A stretch of DNA of 64,000 bases from Alphaproteobacteria bacterium (lineage in GTDB: Bacteria; Pseudomonadota; Alphaproteobacteria; Rhizobiales; Xanthobacteraceae): NCBI GenBank assembly GCA_016869215.1, contig VGEP01000009.1:62001-126000 (forward strand). Reading direction: 5' to 3'. The notes beneath the pieces are model-generated. The model saw only the letters and a list, made by a program, of their open reading frames with translations. It searched no databases and was not told the DNA's origin. Below, one piece after another: positions 8,657 to 17,899 of this stretch. Within the stretch, counting starts at the first letter, position 1; every line of letters begins with the position of its first letter. The position numbers and the translations under genes were made by a program.

Positions 8657-8901
8657 GACGCTCACCTCGATTCCAGAGCTGTTGTCCGGTGGCGGCCTGC
8701 ATATCTGAGTCGGCTGTGGAGAAAAATGAAAATTGAAAGCAAACTCCGCCGGTTGCGGCGGGATCGCGATGCAGGCGGTGCGAGTCTGCACGCTGCATCT
8801 GGACGAGACGCTAAGTCTTTTGGATATTTGTTGCCGGACGCCGCCCCGGACATGATGCGCAGAGGCGGCGGACGACGCGACTGCGGACAGGGAGTTGCGA
8901 A

Positions 8902-9879
8902 ATGGCGTCGTTGAGCGATTGGAAGGTGCCGGCGTCGGCACAGCCCAAGCCGGAAGACTACGCCTACGATCTCGAAGCGGCGCTCAGCGCCGTGGTCGGG
9001 GTCCGCGCCGTCATTCCGCCGGATGCGTTTACCGCCGACACGCTGGGAACCGAGCGCGCGGGAAACGGCGTGCTGATCCGAGCCGACGGCCTGGTGCTGA
9101 CCATCGGCTATCTGGTGACCGAGGCGGAAACCATCTGGCTGACGCTGATCGACGGCCGCGCTGTTCCGGGAACGGTATTGGCTTACGACCAGGCCACCGG
9201 CTTCGGGCTGATCCAGGCTCTGGCGCGGCTCGACCTTCCGGCGCTGCCGATCGGGAACTCGGGCGCCGCGCCGGTCGGCGAGCGCGTGGTGGTTGCGGAT
9301 GCCGGCGGGCGGCAGAAATCGGTCGCGGCGCGCATCATCGCCAAGCAGGAATTCGCGGGCTACTGGGAATACGTCGTCGACGAGGCGATCTTCACCGCAC
9401 CGTCGCACCCGAACTGGGGCGGCACCGCCTTGATCGGTCCGGCCGGCGACCTGCTCGGCATCGGCTCGCTGCAATTGCAGGAAGGCCGCGAGCAGGGCCC
9501 GCCCGGCGACATCAACATGATCGTGCCGATCGACCTGCTCAAGCCGATCTTCGACGATCTTCTGACGCTCGGACGGCCCAAAGCTCCGCCGCGGCCGTGG
9601 CTCGGCCTCTATGCGACCGAAATCGAGGACAAGGTGGTGGTCGTGGGTCTTGCCAAGGACGGCCCGGCGCAGCGCGCCGACATCCGCACCCGAGACGTGC
9701 TGCTGTCGGCCGCGGGTGGCGAGGTGAGCGGGTTGTCGGGATTGTACAAGCGGGTGTGGTCGCTGGGCGCGGCCGGCGTCGAAGTGCCGTTCTCGATTTA
9801 CCGCGACGGCAAGACCATGGAGATGCGGATCAAGACCGGCGATCGCAGCCGGTTCCTGAAAGCGCCCAAGCTGCATTGA
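8902..9879 (+). CDS. HtrA/DegP-like pseudoprotease with PDZ domain
   Basis: 325 residues, a trypsin-like (S1C) domain (about 25-215) followed by a PDZ domain (about 228-318: RPWLGLYATE...GPAQRADIRTRDVLLSAAGG). Against the HtrA motifs all three catalytic positions are changed. The His of TNNHVV is Tyr70 (LTIGYLVTEA), the Asp of TDLALL is Gly100 (ATGFGLIQA), and the Ser of GNSGGP is Trp172 (HPNWGGTAL). No signal peptide is visible, so it is probably cytoplasmic. It is likely a non-proteolytic, peptide- or partner-binding member of the family. Automatic annotation would probably call it a serine protease. Confidence 0.8.
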   Translation: MASLSDWKVPASAQPKPEDYAYDLEAALSAVVGVRAVIPPDAFTADTLGTERAGNGVLIRADGLVLTIGYLVTEAETIWLTLIDGRAVPGTVLAYDQATGFGLIQALARLDLPALPIGNSGAAPVGERVVVADAGGRQKSVAARIIAKQEFAGYWEYVVDEAIFTAPSHPNWGGTALIGPAGDLLGIGSLQLQEGREQGPPGDINMIVPIDLLKPIFDDLLTLGRPKAPPRPWLGLYATEIEDKVVVVGLAKDGPAQRADIRTRDVLLSAAGGEVSGLSGLYKRVWSLGAAGVEVPFSIYRDGKTMEMRIKTGDRSRFLKAPKLH

Positions 9880-10038
9880 GCTTCGGCCGGGCCGGCCACC
9901 ACCGGTCATCGCATCCGTTGATGGCTCGCTCGACTTGAATTCATCGGCGCATCGCTGGATTGCGCTATCGCGCCGGGACTGCTCCGGGCGTTGATGCTAG
10001 GAATTGTCCGAAATCTGCCGGGATCCGTCATCGTGACC

Positions 10039-11268
10039 ATGCACTCTGCCGCCGGGGCCTCTCCCGCGAGCGACATCGACTCCGCCCGCGCCTGGACGCG
10101 GCTCGGCGTTGCGCTTGCGCTCGGCACGGTCGGCAGCGTCGGCATGTGGTCGTTCGTGGTGGCGCTGCCGGCGGTGCAGGCGGACTTCGGTGTGGCACGC
10201 GGCGACGCGTCGCTGCCGTTCACGCTGACCATGATCGGCTTCGGCGCCGGCGGCATCGTGATGGGACGTCTCGCCGACCGCTACGGGATCGTCATTCCGG
10301 TCATTGCAGGCGCGCTGATGCTCGGCGCGGGCTATATCCTGTCGGGCATCGCCGGCAATCTCTGGCAGTTCGCACTGGCGCAGGGCCTGATCGGCTTCGG
10401 CAGCTCTGGCACGTTCGGCCCGCTGATGACCGACATCTCGCACTGGTTCGTGCGCCGGCGCGGCATCGCGGTGGCGCTGGTCTCCTGCGGCAACTATCTC
10501 GCCGGCACGATCTGGCCGCCGATCATCCAGCATTTCATCTCCACGGAAGGTTGGCGTTTCGCGCAGATCGGCATCGGCGTGGTCTGCCTCGTCACGATTC
10601 TGCCGCTGGCGTTCGGCATGCGCCGCAAGCCGCCGTCGCAGCTCGCAGCGCACGGCGTCGCCGCCGCGGCCGGCATGCGCGAGTCGCTCGGCATGTCGTC
10701 GAACGCGCTGATGATGCTGCTGTTCGTCGCGGGCATTGCCTGCTGCGTCGCCATGGCGATGCCGCAGGTCCATATCGTCGCCTACTGCGGCGACCTCGGA
10801 TATGGCCCCGCGCGCGGCGCCGAGATGCTGTCGATGATGCTCGGCTTCGGGCTGATCAGTCGCATCGCGGGCGGCTTTATCGCCGACCGCATCGGCGGCG
10901 TCGCGACGCTGCTGATCAGTTCTGCGCTGCAAGGCGTCGCGCTGTTTCTCTACATGCTGTTCGACAGCCTGGTTTCGCTCTACGTGATCTCGGCGCTGTT
11001 CGGGCTGTTCCAGGGATCGATCGTGCCGATGTACGCCATCATCGTGCGCGAGTATTTCCCGCCGAAGGAAGCCGGCGTGCGGCTCGGCATCGTGCTGATG
11101 GCGACGCTCGGCGGCATGGCGCTCGGCGGCTGGATGTCGGGCGTCATCTTCGACCTGACCGGCTCGTACCAGGCCGCCTTCCTCAACGGGCTGGCGTGGA
11201 ACTTGGTGAACGTTTCGATAATGACCTGGCTGCTGCTGCGGCCGGGACGCCGCTTGGCACCCGCCTGA
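10039..11268 (+). CDS. MFS transporter
   Basis: About 409 residues with twelve predicted transmembrane segments. The family signature lies between helices 2 and 3 (GRLADRYGIVIP), with the repeat after helix 8 (GGFIADRIGGVATL). The closest feel is the oxalate/formate or monocarboxylate-type MFS group: long second-half loops and the VREYFPPKEAGVRLG block near helix 10-11. Substrate not assignable. Alternative starts lie at 9994 (ATG) and 9991 (TTG); I chose 10039 because the topology begins cleanly there, but no start has a strong ribosome site. Confidence 0.85.
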   Translation: MHSAAGASPASDIDSARAWTRLGVALALGTVGSVGMWSFVVALPAVQADFGVARGDASLPFTLTMIGFGAGGIVMGRLADRYGIVIPVIAGALMLGAGYILSGIAGNLWQFALAQGLIGFGSSGTFGPLMTDISHWFVRRRGIAVALVSCGNYLAGTIWPPIIQHFISTEGWRFAQIGIGVVCLVTILPLAFGMRRKPPSQLAAHGVAAAAGMRESLGMSSNALMMLLFVAGIACCVAMAMPQVHIVAYCGDLGYGPARGAEMLSMMLGFGLISRIAGGFIADRIGGVATLLISSALQGVALFLYMLFDSLVSLYVISALFGLFQGSIVPMYAIIVREYFPPKEAGVRLGIVLMATLGGMALGGWMSGVIFDLTGSYQAAFLNGLAWNLVNVSIMTWLLLRPGRRLAPA

Positions 11269-11364
11269 CCTCCGATCGCTAAAATTGCACACAAGCGCTT
11301 AGCGGAATGACAGCGCGCGCTTGCTATGGCTAGCGAGTGTCCAAAGGCGGGTCTTGAATTCCGA

Positions 11365-11919
11365 ATGGCGACCCAGAAGGTCGAAAAAGCGATCGAAGGC
11401 CTGGTGATCCTCGTCGCCGACAGCAACGCCTATATGCGCAAGCTGACGCGGATGATGCTGGTCAACATCGGCGCCAAATCGATCTACGAGGCGGCCGACG
11501 GTGTGGCCGCGCTCGACGCCATTCGCGCCATCAATCCGGACGTTATGATCCTGGACTGGGACATGCCGGTGCTGGACGGCCGCGAGGTGATGCGCATCGT
11601 GCGCTCGCCCGGCGCGTTCCCCAAGCCGAACCTGCCGGTCATCATGGTTACCGATATCGGAATCAGCACCCGTGTCAGCACGGCCATGCGGCTCGGCGTC
11701 AACGAGTTTCTGGTCAAGCCGATCTCGCCCAAGACGCTGCAACAGCGATTGCTCGGCATCGTGCTCAAGCCGCGGCCGATGGTGCGCGCCGGCAAGTACT
11801 ATATCCCGATGCCGCGCCGGCGGATCGACATGAAGGAATTCATCGACGCCACCAGCGACACGCCCGACGGCGAAGCGGCGGTCGTGGGCGCGGAGCCGGA
11901 AGAGGCCGCGACCGCCTAG
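11365..11919 (+). CDS. CheY-like single-domain response regulator
   Basis: 184 residues from the chosen ATG. The receiver domain (about 12-130) has Asp19 in the acidic pocket, phospho-acceptor Asp64 in MILDWDMPVLDG, Thr in MVTD and Lys in FLVKPISP. A 50-residue tail without a known output domain follows, basic at first (MPRRRIDMKEF) and acidic at the end. This suggests a stand-alone protein that works by contact, as in phosphorelay or motility circuits. An in-frame ATG at 11326 would add 13 residues; neither start has a strong ribosome site. Confidence 0.85.
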   Translation: MATQKVEKAIEGLVILVADSNAYMRKLTRMMLVNIGAKSIYEAADGVAALDAIRAINPDVMILDWDMPVLDGREVMRIVRSPGAFPKPNLPVIMVTDIGISTRVSTAMRLGVNEFLVKPISPKTLQQRLLGIVLKPRPMVRAGKYYIPMPRRRIDMKEFIDATSDTPDGEAAVVGAEPEEAATA

Positions 11920-11928
11920 CGGGTCGCG
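11907..11928. terminator. possible terminator hairpin at a receiver gene stop
   Basis: CGCGACC (11907-11913) and GGTCGCG (11922-11928) flank a loop containing the TAG stop. It lies between the convergent receiver and GGDEF genes but has no T-tract, so function is uncertain. Confidence 0.3.
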
Positions 11929-11973
11929 CGTCCGGGGCATTCGTTTCCAAGCACTGCAGACGATCGTGCGGCT

Positions 11974-13203
11974 TCAGGCTGCGGCGCTGCGCCGTCCGGC
12001 GGTCTGCCGCCGCTCGGCCTGCGCCTCGATGGCGCCGGCCACGGCCTCGGGCGCCGCGACGGCAACCCGGTTGCGGCCGTCCGCCTTGGCGCGGTAGAGC
12101 GCTTGGTCGGCCTGTAGCAGCAGGACCGGAAGCTCGTAGGCGCCCTTGGCGCTGAACACCATGCCGGTGCTCACCGTCGCCTTCACCGGATGGTTTGCGA
12201 TCTCGGCCGCAGCGTTCTCGAAGGCGCATTGGATGCGCTCGGCCAGCGCGGCCGCGCCGTCGCGCTCGGCATCGCGGATGACGGCCACGAATTCGTCGCC
12301 GCCCCAACGGCTGATGATGCCGGCCGCACCGATGTTGGCCTTGGCGACGTCGGCGAAGGTCTGCAGCACGCGGTCGCCGACTGCGTGCCCATAGCGGTCG
12401 TTGATGGCCTTGAAGTGATCGAGGTCGAACAGCAGCACCGCCACGGTCTTGGCTTCGCCGCCCAGGCGGCGGCTTGTCACCGCCTGCTCCAGGAACCCGC
12501 GCCGGTTGGCGATGCCGGTCAGCGGATCGGTGCGCGCAGCGGCGCGGTGGCGGTATTCGGTGCGCTCCTTGGCCATCGCGAGGAGGATGAACGCGATCGA
12601 GATGGTGAACAGCAGCGCTTCGAGGCTCAGCACGTCGAGCCAGCCGCTGAGCGCGACGTTGCTGCCGGGCGATGCCTGCGGGGTAACGCCGAGCGGCGTG
12701 CGCAGAAGAAACAGCGCACCGTGCGCCGTCAGCATGAAGATTGCCGGCCAGCGCGACACCAGCGCCTCGGCGCGGCCGCGCCAGAACTCGTAGGCCGTGA
12801 GCCAGGTGTATCCGGCGACGATGCCTGAGCCGACCAGCGCCAGGGTCTCCGGCGAACCGGACCATGGCGACATCCGGCAGACGGCGATCCACACCGCCAA
12901 TCCGACCAGCGACAGCGCCAGCTCCGGCTTGCGGCGGTCGAACACGCGCGCGCCGCACCAGGTGACCGCGAAGGAGGCGAACAGGATCGCGTTGGCGAGG
13001 TCGATCGACACGGCCTGCGGCACCGTGCCGTGCCAGCCGAACAGCATGATCGAGACTGCGCGCAGCAGGTGCGCCGAGCCCCACCAGGCCAGCGCCCGCT
13101 TCGAAAAGCCCTGCGACCACGCCACGAACAGCAACAGGCCGAGAATGATCTCGACGTACATCGTGACCAGGAACAGCGTCTTGACGTCGAGACTGAGCGC
13201 CAT
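11974..13203 (-). CDS. membrane-bound diguanylate cyclase (GGDEF)
   Basis: 409 residues. Six or seven transmembrane segments (about 8-225) precede a GGDEF domain (about 238-390) that makes cyclic di-GMP from two GTP. Visible are DPLTGIANRRGFLE, the FDLDHFKAINDRYGH metal and base-contact block, and an intact active site RWGGDEF. The allosteric inhibition site (RxxD five residues before the motif) is absent; the equivalent residues are GAAG, so product inhibition is probably weak. No EAL domain. The start at 13203 is chosen because the upstream extension has no membrane-protein character. Confidence 0.88.
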   Translation of the reverse strand: MALSLDVKTLFLVTMYVEIILGLLLFVAWSQGFSKRALAWWGSAHLLRAVSIMLFGWHGTVPQAVSIDLANAILFASFAVTWCGARVFDRRKPELALSLVGLAVWIAVCRMSPWSGSPETLALVGSGIVAGYTWLTAYEFWRGRAEALVSRWPAIFMLTAHGALFLLRTPLGVTPQASPGSNVALSGWLDVLSLEALLFTISIAFILLAMAKERTEYRHRAAARTDPLTGIANRRGFLEQAVTSRRLGGEAKTVAVLLFDLDHFKAINDRYGHAVGDRVLQTFADVAKANIGAAGIISRWGGDEFVAVIRDAERDGAAALAERIQCAFENAAAEIANHPVKATVSTGMVFSAKGAYELPVLLLQADQALYRAKADGRNRVAVAAPEAVAGAIEAQAERRQTAGRRSAAA

Positions 13204-13427
13204 CGGTGCGGGGCCCGCGCGGCTGCGGATGGGAAAAGAAGAACAACGAAGCAATGCTGCGTTGCGGTTTATCGCCGGTCCGCGGTTAGCAAGAGCTTCG
13301 GGCGATTCGGACAATTTGCCGGATTGCCCAATTCGGAGCGGGCGCCGCGATCGGGGCGTTGGCCATGCCACGCCGCGTGCTAGAACGGCACAACTGCAAT
13401 GCATTCGAACGAACGGGGTAAGACACA

Positions 13428-14291
13428 ATGAACTGGACCGAGCGCCGCGAACGCCTGCGAGCCACGATCAGCGGCGACCGATGCATCTATCCGGCCTCGG
13501 TGTACGATGGAATCGCGGCGCGGATCGCGGGCGATCTCGGTTTCGAGGCGATGATGCTGGCAGGCTCGGTCGGCTCGTTCAGTGTGCTGGCCGCGCCCGA
13601 CATCTGCGTGCTGACGCTGACCGAGTTCGCCGAACAGGCCTACCGCATCAATCGCGCGGGCTCGCTGCCGCTCTTGGTCGACGCCGATCACGGCTACGGC
13701 AACGCCATGAGCGTCAAACGCACGGTGGAGGAGTTGGAGACCGCAGGCGTATCGGGCATGACCATCGAGGACACGCTGCTGCCGACGCCCTATGGCGGTG
13801 GTGACGCGACGCTCATTCCGATCGCCGAGGGCGTGGGCAAGATGAAGGCGGCGCTCGCGGGCCGGCAGGACCCGCGCCTCGTCATCGTCGGCCGCACCAG
13901 TGCCATGGCCATCACCGGCGTCGAGGACACCATTGCGCGGCTGCAGACTTACGAGGCGGCAGGCGTCGACATGCTGTTCATGGCGGGGGTGAAGAACCGC
14001 GCCCAGCTCGACGCGGTATCAGCGGCGACCAAACTGCCGATCTTCCTCGGCGGCGTGCCGGAGGACATGCTGGATGCGGACTATCTGGCCGCGCGCCGGG
14101 TCCGCATCTGCCTGCAGGGCCACCACTCGTTCTGGGCGTCGGTGCAGGGCGTTTACGACACGCTGAAGGCGCTGCGCGAGGGTACGAGGCCGTCGCAGCT
14201 CAAGAACATTGCCGCCGCGGACCTGCAGAAGCGCGTGCTGCGCCAGGCCGATTACGACCGCTGGACCGGCGAGTTTTTGGGCGAAAAGTAA
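13428..14291 (+). CDS. isocitrate lyase/PEP mutase superfamily, oxaloacetate-decarboxylase-like
   Basis: 287 residues, the same length as the Pseudomonas oxaloacetate decarboxylase described from PA4872 (as I recall it). Shared blocks are YPASVYDGIAARIAGDLGFE, AGSVGSFSVLAAPD, the Mg-binding LLVDADHGYGNA, TIEDTLLP and, near the C-terminus, GHHSFWASVQ. These argue for a carboxylyase acting on a 2-oxo-dicarboxylic acid, not for isocitrate lyase, which carries KKCGH. The ATG at 13428 has weak upstream spacing but begins the conserved fold. The next gene follows 26 bases later on the same strand and is probably co-transcribed. Confidence 0.85.
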   Translation: MNWTERRERLRATISGDRCIYPASVYDGIAARIAGDLGFEAMMLAGSVGSFSVLAAPDICVLTLTEFAEQAYRINRAGSLPLLVDADHGYGNAMSVKRTVEELETAGVSGMTIEDTLLPTPYGGGDATLIPIAEGVGKMKAALAGRQDPRLVIVGRTSAMAITGVEDTIARLQTYEAAGVDMLFMAGVKNRAQLDAVSAATKLPIFLGGVPEDMLDADYLAARRVRICLQGHHSFWASVQGVYDTLKALREGTRPSQLKNIAAADLQKRVLRQADYDRWTGEFLGEK

Positions 14292-14317
14292 ACAACCTAA
14301 CTTCGAGGGGGTCTGTC

Positions 14318-15334
14318 ATGCGCGCCTATCAAATCGCGAAAGCCGGTTGCGGCATCGAGGGGGTGACCAAGGTCGAGCGGCCGATGCCGAAACCGTCGCA
14401 CCGGCAGGTGCTGGTCAAGGTCCAGGCCTGCTCGCTCAACTTCCGCGACCTCGGCATCGTGCGCGGCACCTACCGCCAGGCGGTGCGCGAGAACATCGTG
14501 CCGCTGTCGGACGGCGCGGGCGAGGTGGTGGAGGCCGGCGCCGGCGTGACGCGCGTCAAGGCCGGCGACAAAGTTGCGGGCAATTTCTTCCAGCGCTGGG
14601 TCGCGGGCGAGCCCCCGGCCGACGTGCAGGCCGGCGCGCTCGGCGGCGGCTGCGACGGCATGCTCGCGGAATACGTTGTGCTCGAAGAAGAAGGCGTCGT
14701 GAAAGTCCCCGCGCACCTGTCAATCGAGGAGGGCGCGGCGCTGCCCTGCGCCGCCGTGACCGCGTGGCACGCCATGGTCGAGCACGCCGGACTGATCGCG
14801 GGTCAGGCCGTGCTGCTGCAAGGCACCGGCGGCGTGTCGGTGTTCGGACTGCAGTTCGCGAAGGCGATGGGCGTGCGCGCGATCGTCACCTCGTCGAGCG
14901 ACGACAAGCTCGCGCGCGCCAGGGCGCTCGGCGCGGCTCACACCGTCAATTACAAGTCGACGTCCGACTGGGAAAAGGCTGCGATGGAGTTCACCGGCGG
15001 GCGCGGCGTCGATCAGGTGGTCGAAGTCGGCGGCTCGGACACGCTGACGCGCTCGTTCGGCGCGATCCGCGTCGGAGGCAAGATCAGCATGATCGGCGGC
15101 CTGAGCGGGGCCGCGACGCAGCTCGACCCGCGGCTCATTCTTGCGCGGCGCGCCAACGTGCAGGGCATCTCGGTCGGCTCGACGCAGATGTTCGAGGCGA
15201 TGAACCGCGCGATTGCGGCGAATGGCATCAAGCCGGTGATCGATAAGGTATTTGGCTTCGACGACGTGCAGGCGGCGTACCAGCACCTCGCCTCGGGCGC
15301 GCATTTCGGCAAGGTGGTGATCCGCGTCGGGTGA
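14318..15334 (+). CDS. MDR-family NAD(P)-dependent alcohol dehydrogenase/quinone reductase
   Basis: 338 residues, medium-chain dehydrogenase/reductase fold. The N-terminal GroES-like domain has NFRDLGIVRGTY and VPLSDGAGEVVEAG but not the Cys/His zinc ligands of true zinc alcohol dehydrogenases. The Rossmann domain has LQGTGGVSVFGLQFAKAMG. That places it with the zinc-independent quinone-reductase-like branch often labelled zinc-dependent in databases. It ends FGKVVIRVG, as family members do. Probably co-transcribed with the decarboxylase-like gene. Confidence 0.88.
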   Translation: MRAYQIAKAGCGIEGVTKVERPMPKPSHRQVLVKVQACSLNFRDLGIVRGTYRQAVRENIVPLSDGAGEVVEAGAGVTRVKAGDKVAGNFFQRWVAGEPPADVQAGALGGGCDGMLAEYVVLEEEGVVKVPAHLSIEEGAALPCAAVTAWHAMVEHAGLIAGQAVLLQGTGGVSVFGLQFAKAMGVRAIVTSSSDDKLARARALGAAHTVNYKSTSDWEKAAMEFTGGRGVDQVVEVGGSDTLTRSFGAIRVGGKISMIGGLSGAATQLDPRLILARRANVQGISVGSTQMFEAMNRAIAANGIKPVIDKVFGFDDVQAAYQHLASGAHFGKVVIRVG

Positions 15335-15340
15335 GCGGCA

Positions 15341-15838
15341 TCAGCCGCCGCGGCGGTCGAAGAACTTGCGAACCGTGCCGACGGTGAGCGCGATCACGTA
15401 GATCCAGACGATAACCGCGCCGAGCCCGAACACGGAGCGGCCGATCAACTCGCCCGTGGTCCGCGTCTCGAACAGCGGACCGGAGACGTTGAAGGAGCGC
15501 GGGCCGCTGCCGATTGCGATCCAGGTGCCGACGATGGCGAGCGAGCCAACGATTGCGATGCCGAACACGCGATAGGACAGCTTGGTCCAAAGCGGCGCGC
15601 TTTCGGGTACCTCGTCCTGCTTGTCGTTCATCCCGGCTTTGGATCGGACGATGCAGGTGCAGCCCGCGAAGAAGAAGGCCAGGCCGGCGCAAAACAGGAT
15701 CGGCCATGGAGCGTTCGCGCCGCCGTCCGGCATGGGCAGCACGCCAAGCGCAACGAGGCAGAAATAGGCGCCGCCGGCCATGAAAGCGATGCCGATACCG
15801 ACGACGTCCTGAGGTTTGGACTGGTCCTGAGCACTCAT
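15341..15838 (-). CDS. hypothetical four-helix membrane protein
   Basis: 165 residues with four hydrophobic segments (about 15-40, 48-66, 88-110 and 132-155) and a polar central loop (KAGMNDKQDEVPES). It vaguely recalls the small TctB subunit of tripartite tricarboxylate transporters in size, but I see no convincing signature and no TctA next to it. An upstream in-frame start at 15868 exists; the ATG at 15838 fits the topology better. Confidence 0.55.
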   Translation of the reverse strand: MSAQDQSKPQDVVGIGIAFMAGGAYFCLVALGVLPMPDGGANAPWPILFCAGLAFFFAGCTCIVRSKAGMNDKQDEVPESAPLWTKLSYRVFGIAIVGSLAIVGTWIAIGSGPRSFNVSGPLFETRTTGELIGRSVFGLGAVIVWIYVIALTVGTVRKFFDRRGG

Positions 15839-15900
15839 GCACGGCCTCACGCAGCGCGAGGCCGTCATTGTGGACCGTCAAGGTTGCCAATCCGTTGCGG

Positions 15901-16749
15901 TCAGTCCCAGCCGCCGGCGATGCGCTCCACCGGATTGGCGATCCGGCCGTCGGGGCGCCTGAGCGCCGAAATGCGCTGCATCTCGTCGCCCGTGAGCGCA
16001 AAGTCGAACACATTCAGATTGGCGGCAATGCGCTCCGGCCGCGACGAGCGCGGGATCGGAACGACATTCTGCTGCACCAGCCAGCGCAGCGCGACTTGCG
16101 CGACGCTGCGCCCGCGCGCCTTGGCGATGTCGGCGAGCACCGGATCGGAGAACAGCCGGCCGCGCCCGAGCGGGCAATAGGCGACGAACGCCATGCCGCG
16201 CCTGCGGACGGCGCCGAGCAGCTTCGTCTGGTCGAGATAGGGATGATACTCGGCCTGCAGCGCGGCGAGCGGCTCGGGGCAGAGCGCGGCCGCCTCGTCG
16301 AGCAGCCGCGTGGTGAAGTTCGCAACGCCGATATGCCGCGCGACGCCGTTGCGCCTGGCCTTCGCCAGCGCCGGCATGGTGTCGGACAGCGGGATGGCGG
16401 GGTTCGGCCAGTGCACCATCAGGAGATCGAAGTAGTCGACGCGCAGCGCCTTGAGGCTCTGGTCCACCGAGCGTGCGAAATCGGCGGCCCGCAGGTTCTC
16501 GTGCGAGACTTTCGTAACCAGGAAGATTTCGGAACGCGGCACGCCGGAGGCGCGGATCGCCTCGCCGACCGCGCCTTCCGAGCCGTACTTGCGTGCGGTG
16601 TCGATGTGGCGGTAGCCGGCGCGCAATGCGGTCACGATCTCCTCGGTGGCGACCGAGCCGGTCTGCGGCGAGGTGCCATAGCCGAGCGCAGGAATTGCCG
16701 CGCCGTGGGCGGCGACGGTCGGGATGGCGGCGGGCGTCGTGATGTTCAC
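15901..16749 (-). CDS. aldo/keto reductase
   Basis: 282 residues, (beta/alpha)8 NADPH-dependent reductase of the 2,5-diketo-gluconate-reductase type. The catalytic tetrad is visible: Asp and Tyr in HIDTARKYG, Lys in LVTKVS and His in MVHWP. The C-terminal cofactor segment [16 protein letters not shown] is typical. It reduces carbonyls to alcohols; physiological substrate unknown. Confidence 0.92.
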   Translation of the reverse strand: MNITTPAAIPTVAAHGAAIPALGYGTSPQTGSVATEEIVTALRAGYRHIDTARKYGSEGAVGEAIRASGVPRSEIFLVTKVSHENLRAADFARSVDQSLKALRVDYFDLLMVHWPNPAIPLSDTMPALAKARRNGVARHIGVANFTTRLLDEAAALCPEPLAALQAEYHPYLDQTKLLGAVRRRGMAFVAYCPLGRGRLFSDPVLADIAKARGRSVAQVALRWLVQQNVVPIPRSSRPERIAANLNVFDFALTGDEMQRISALRRPDGRIANPVERIAGGWD

Positions 16750-16766
16750 GTCGACTCTTGAATACG

Positions 16767-16843
<77 letters not shown>

Positions 16844-16889
16844 GTTGCGCCCTAGATAGCCCACCCCCCCGGAATCGGCAACGGCGCGC

Positions 16890-16917
16890 CGCCGCCTCCC
16901 GAACGCGGGAGGCGGCG
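16890..16917. terminator. strong GC-rich hairpin
   Basis: CGCCGCCTCCCG (16890-16901), loop AACG, CGGGAGGCGGCG (16906-16917): a perfect 12-bp stem. It lies 39 bases past the stop of the 50-residue-repeat gene and just upstream of the tRNA, so it probably ends transcription of the former. No long T-tract on either strand. Confidence 0.55.
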
Positions 16918-16956
16918 GCGATTATTTGCCGAAGCGCCGGCTCAGATCGGTCCGCG

Positions 16957-17760
16957 TCAGTTCCGGATCGGCTTGGGCGGTTGAAAATAGCCGTCGCCAG
17001 ACTGACTCAGCGTCGGAGTCCAACTGTCGGCCGTCGTCATGGGCTGACCCTTGTCGAGATAGTCCTTGAGCTTCTCGGAGCGGTCGGTGAACGTCGGCTT
17101 GGGTGTGCCGCCCGAATTGCGCAGCGGCGGCGGGAAGCGATGCTTGACCGGCGCAACACCGAAACCGGTCGAACCGTCGGTGCGGGTCATCGTCTGGCCC
17201 TTGCCCAGATGCGTGTCGAGCTTCTTGCCGGCATCCGACAACGTCTGGCCGGGGTTCCGCGGCGGCCGCTTGGGGTCCTTGGGATAGTGGTACTTCGGCG
17301 GCGCCTTCATAATGCCGGACGAATTGTCGGCCTGGCTCAGCGGTTGAGACTGGCCGAGATAGTCCTTCAACTTTCCGGACTTTTCGGAGAACGATTGCGG
17401 GTCGTGCGGACCATTCGGCCGCGGACGGCGTTCCGGCCAAGGACTAGGATTCCTCCAGGACACGCCGGATTTGCCATCGGTTTTCGTGAGCGGCTGACCT
17501 CTGTCCACGTAGCCTTTGAGGCCGGCGGATTTTTCCTGGAACGACGGCTGCCAGCCGGGCGGCTTCGTCACCGGACCGCCCGGTCCGCGGCCCATGTCGC
17601 GCACCTGAATGGTCGGCCCCCAGTTGCCGGTCTGCATCGTCGGCTGCCCGCGGTTGAGCGAGTTGCCGAGCTTGCCGAGCGACTGGGCCGAAGCTGAATT
17701 TGCAGTGGTGAAAGCCACGCCGAGCGCGGCAATGACCAGGGGAATTGACTTGCAGATCAC
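16957..17760 (-). CDS. secreted protein with five exact 50-residue repeats
   Basis: 267 residues. A signal peptide (cleavage near SASAQ, 22-26) is followed by five repeats whose key residues recur at an exact spacing of 50: the GQP-like core at 38-40, 88-90, 138-140, 188-190 and 238-240; a preceding Leu at 31, 81, 131, 181 and 231; and an Asp at 95, 145, 195 and 245. The consensus is about SxKLKDYLxKGQPMTxTDxxSG, followed by a Pro-rich spacer that varies freely. It is rich in Pro, Gly, Lys and Ser, so probably extended, with short ordered knots. The GTG start at 17760 follows AAGGAG. I do not recognise the family. Confidence 0.78.
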   Translation of the reverse strand: MICKSIPLVIAALGVAFTTANSASAQSLGKLGNSLNRGQPTMQTGNWGPTIQVRDMGRGPGGPVTKPPGWQPSFQEKSAGLKGYVDRGQPLTKTDGKSGVSWRNPSPWPERRPRPNGPHDPQSFSEKSGKLKDYLGQSQPLSQADNSSGIMKAPPKYHYPKDPKRPPRNPGQTLSDAGKKLDTHLGKGQTMTRTDGSTGFGVAPVKHRFPPPLRNSGGTPKPTFTDRSEKLKDYLDKGQPMTTADSWTPTLSQSGDGYFQPPKPIRN

Positions 17761-17899
17761 GAGACACTCCTTGGATTGCCCCGCCTTCGGGCTTTAGTCG
17801 CCATTCCCGGAACCCAGTTCAAAGCCAGATCAGGCAATTTGTATCGCGCGTGTCGCAGGCGGCCCTGTGCCGCCCGCCGACGGCGGTTTGGCCGATTGA

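Noticed and set aside
8902-9879. active HtrA/DegP protease
   Set aside because: All three catalytic residues are replaced and there is no export signal.
15341-15838. TctB subunit of a tripartite tricarboxylate transporter
   Set aside because: Size fits but signature residues are not visible and no tctA or tctC lies beside it.
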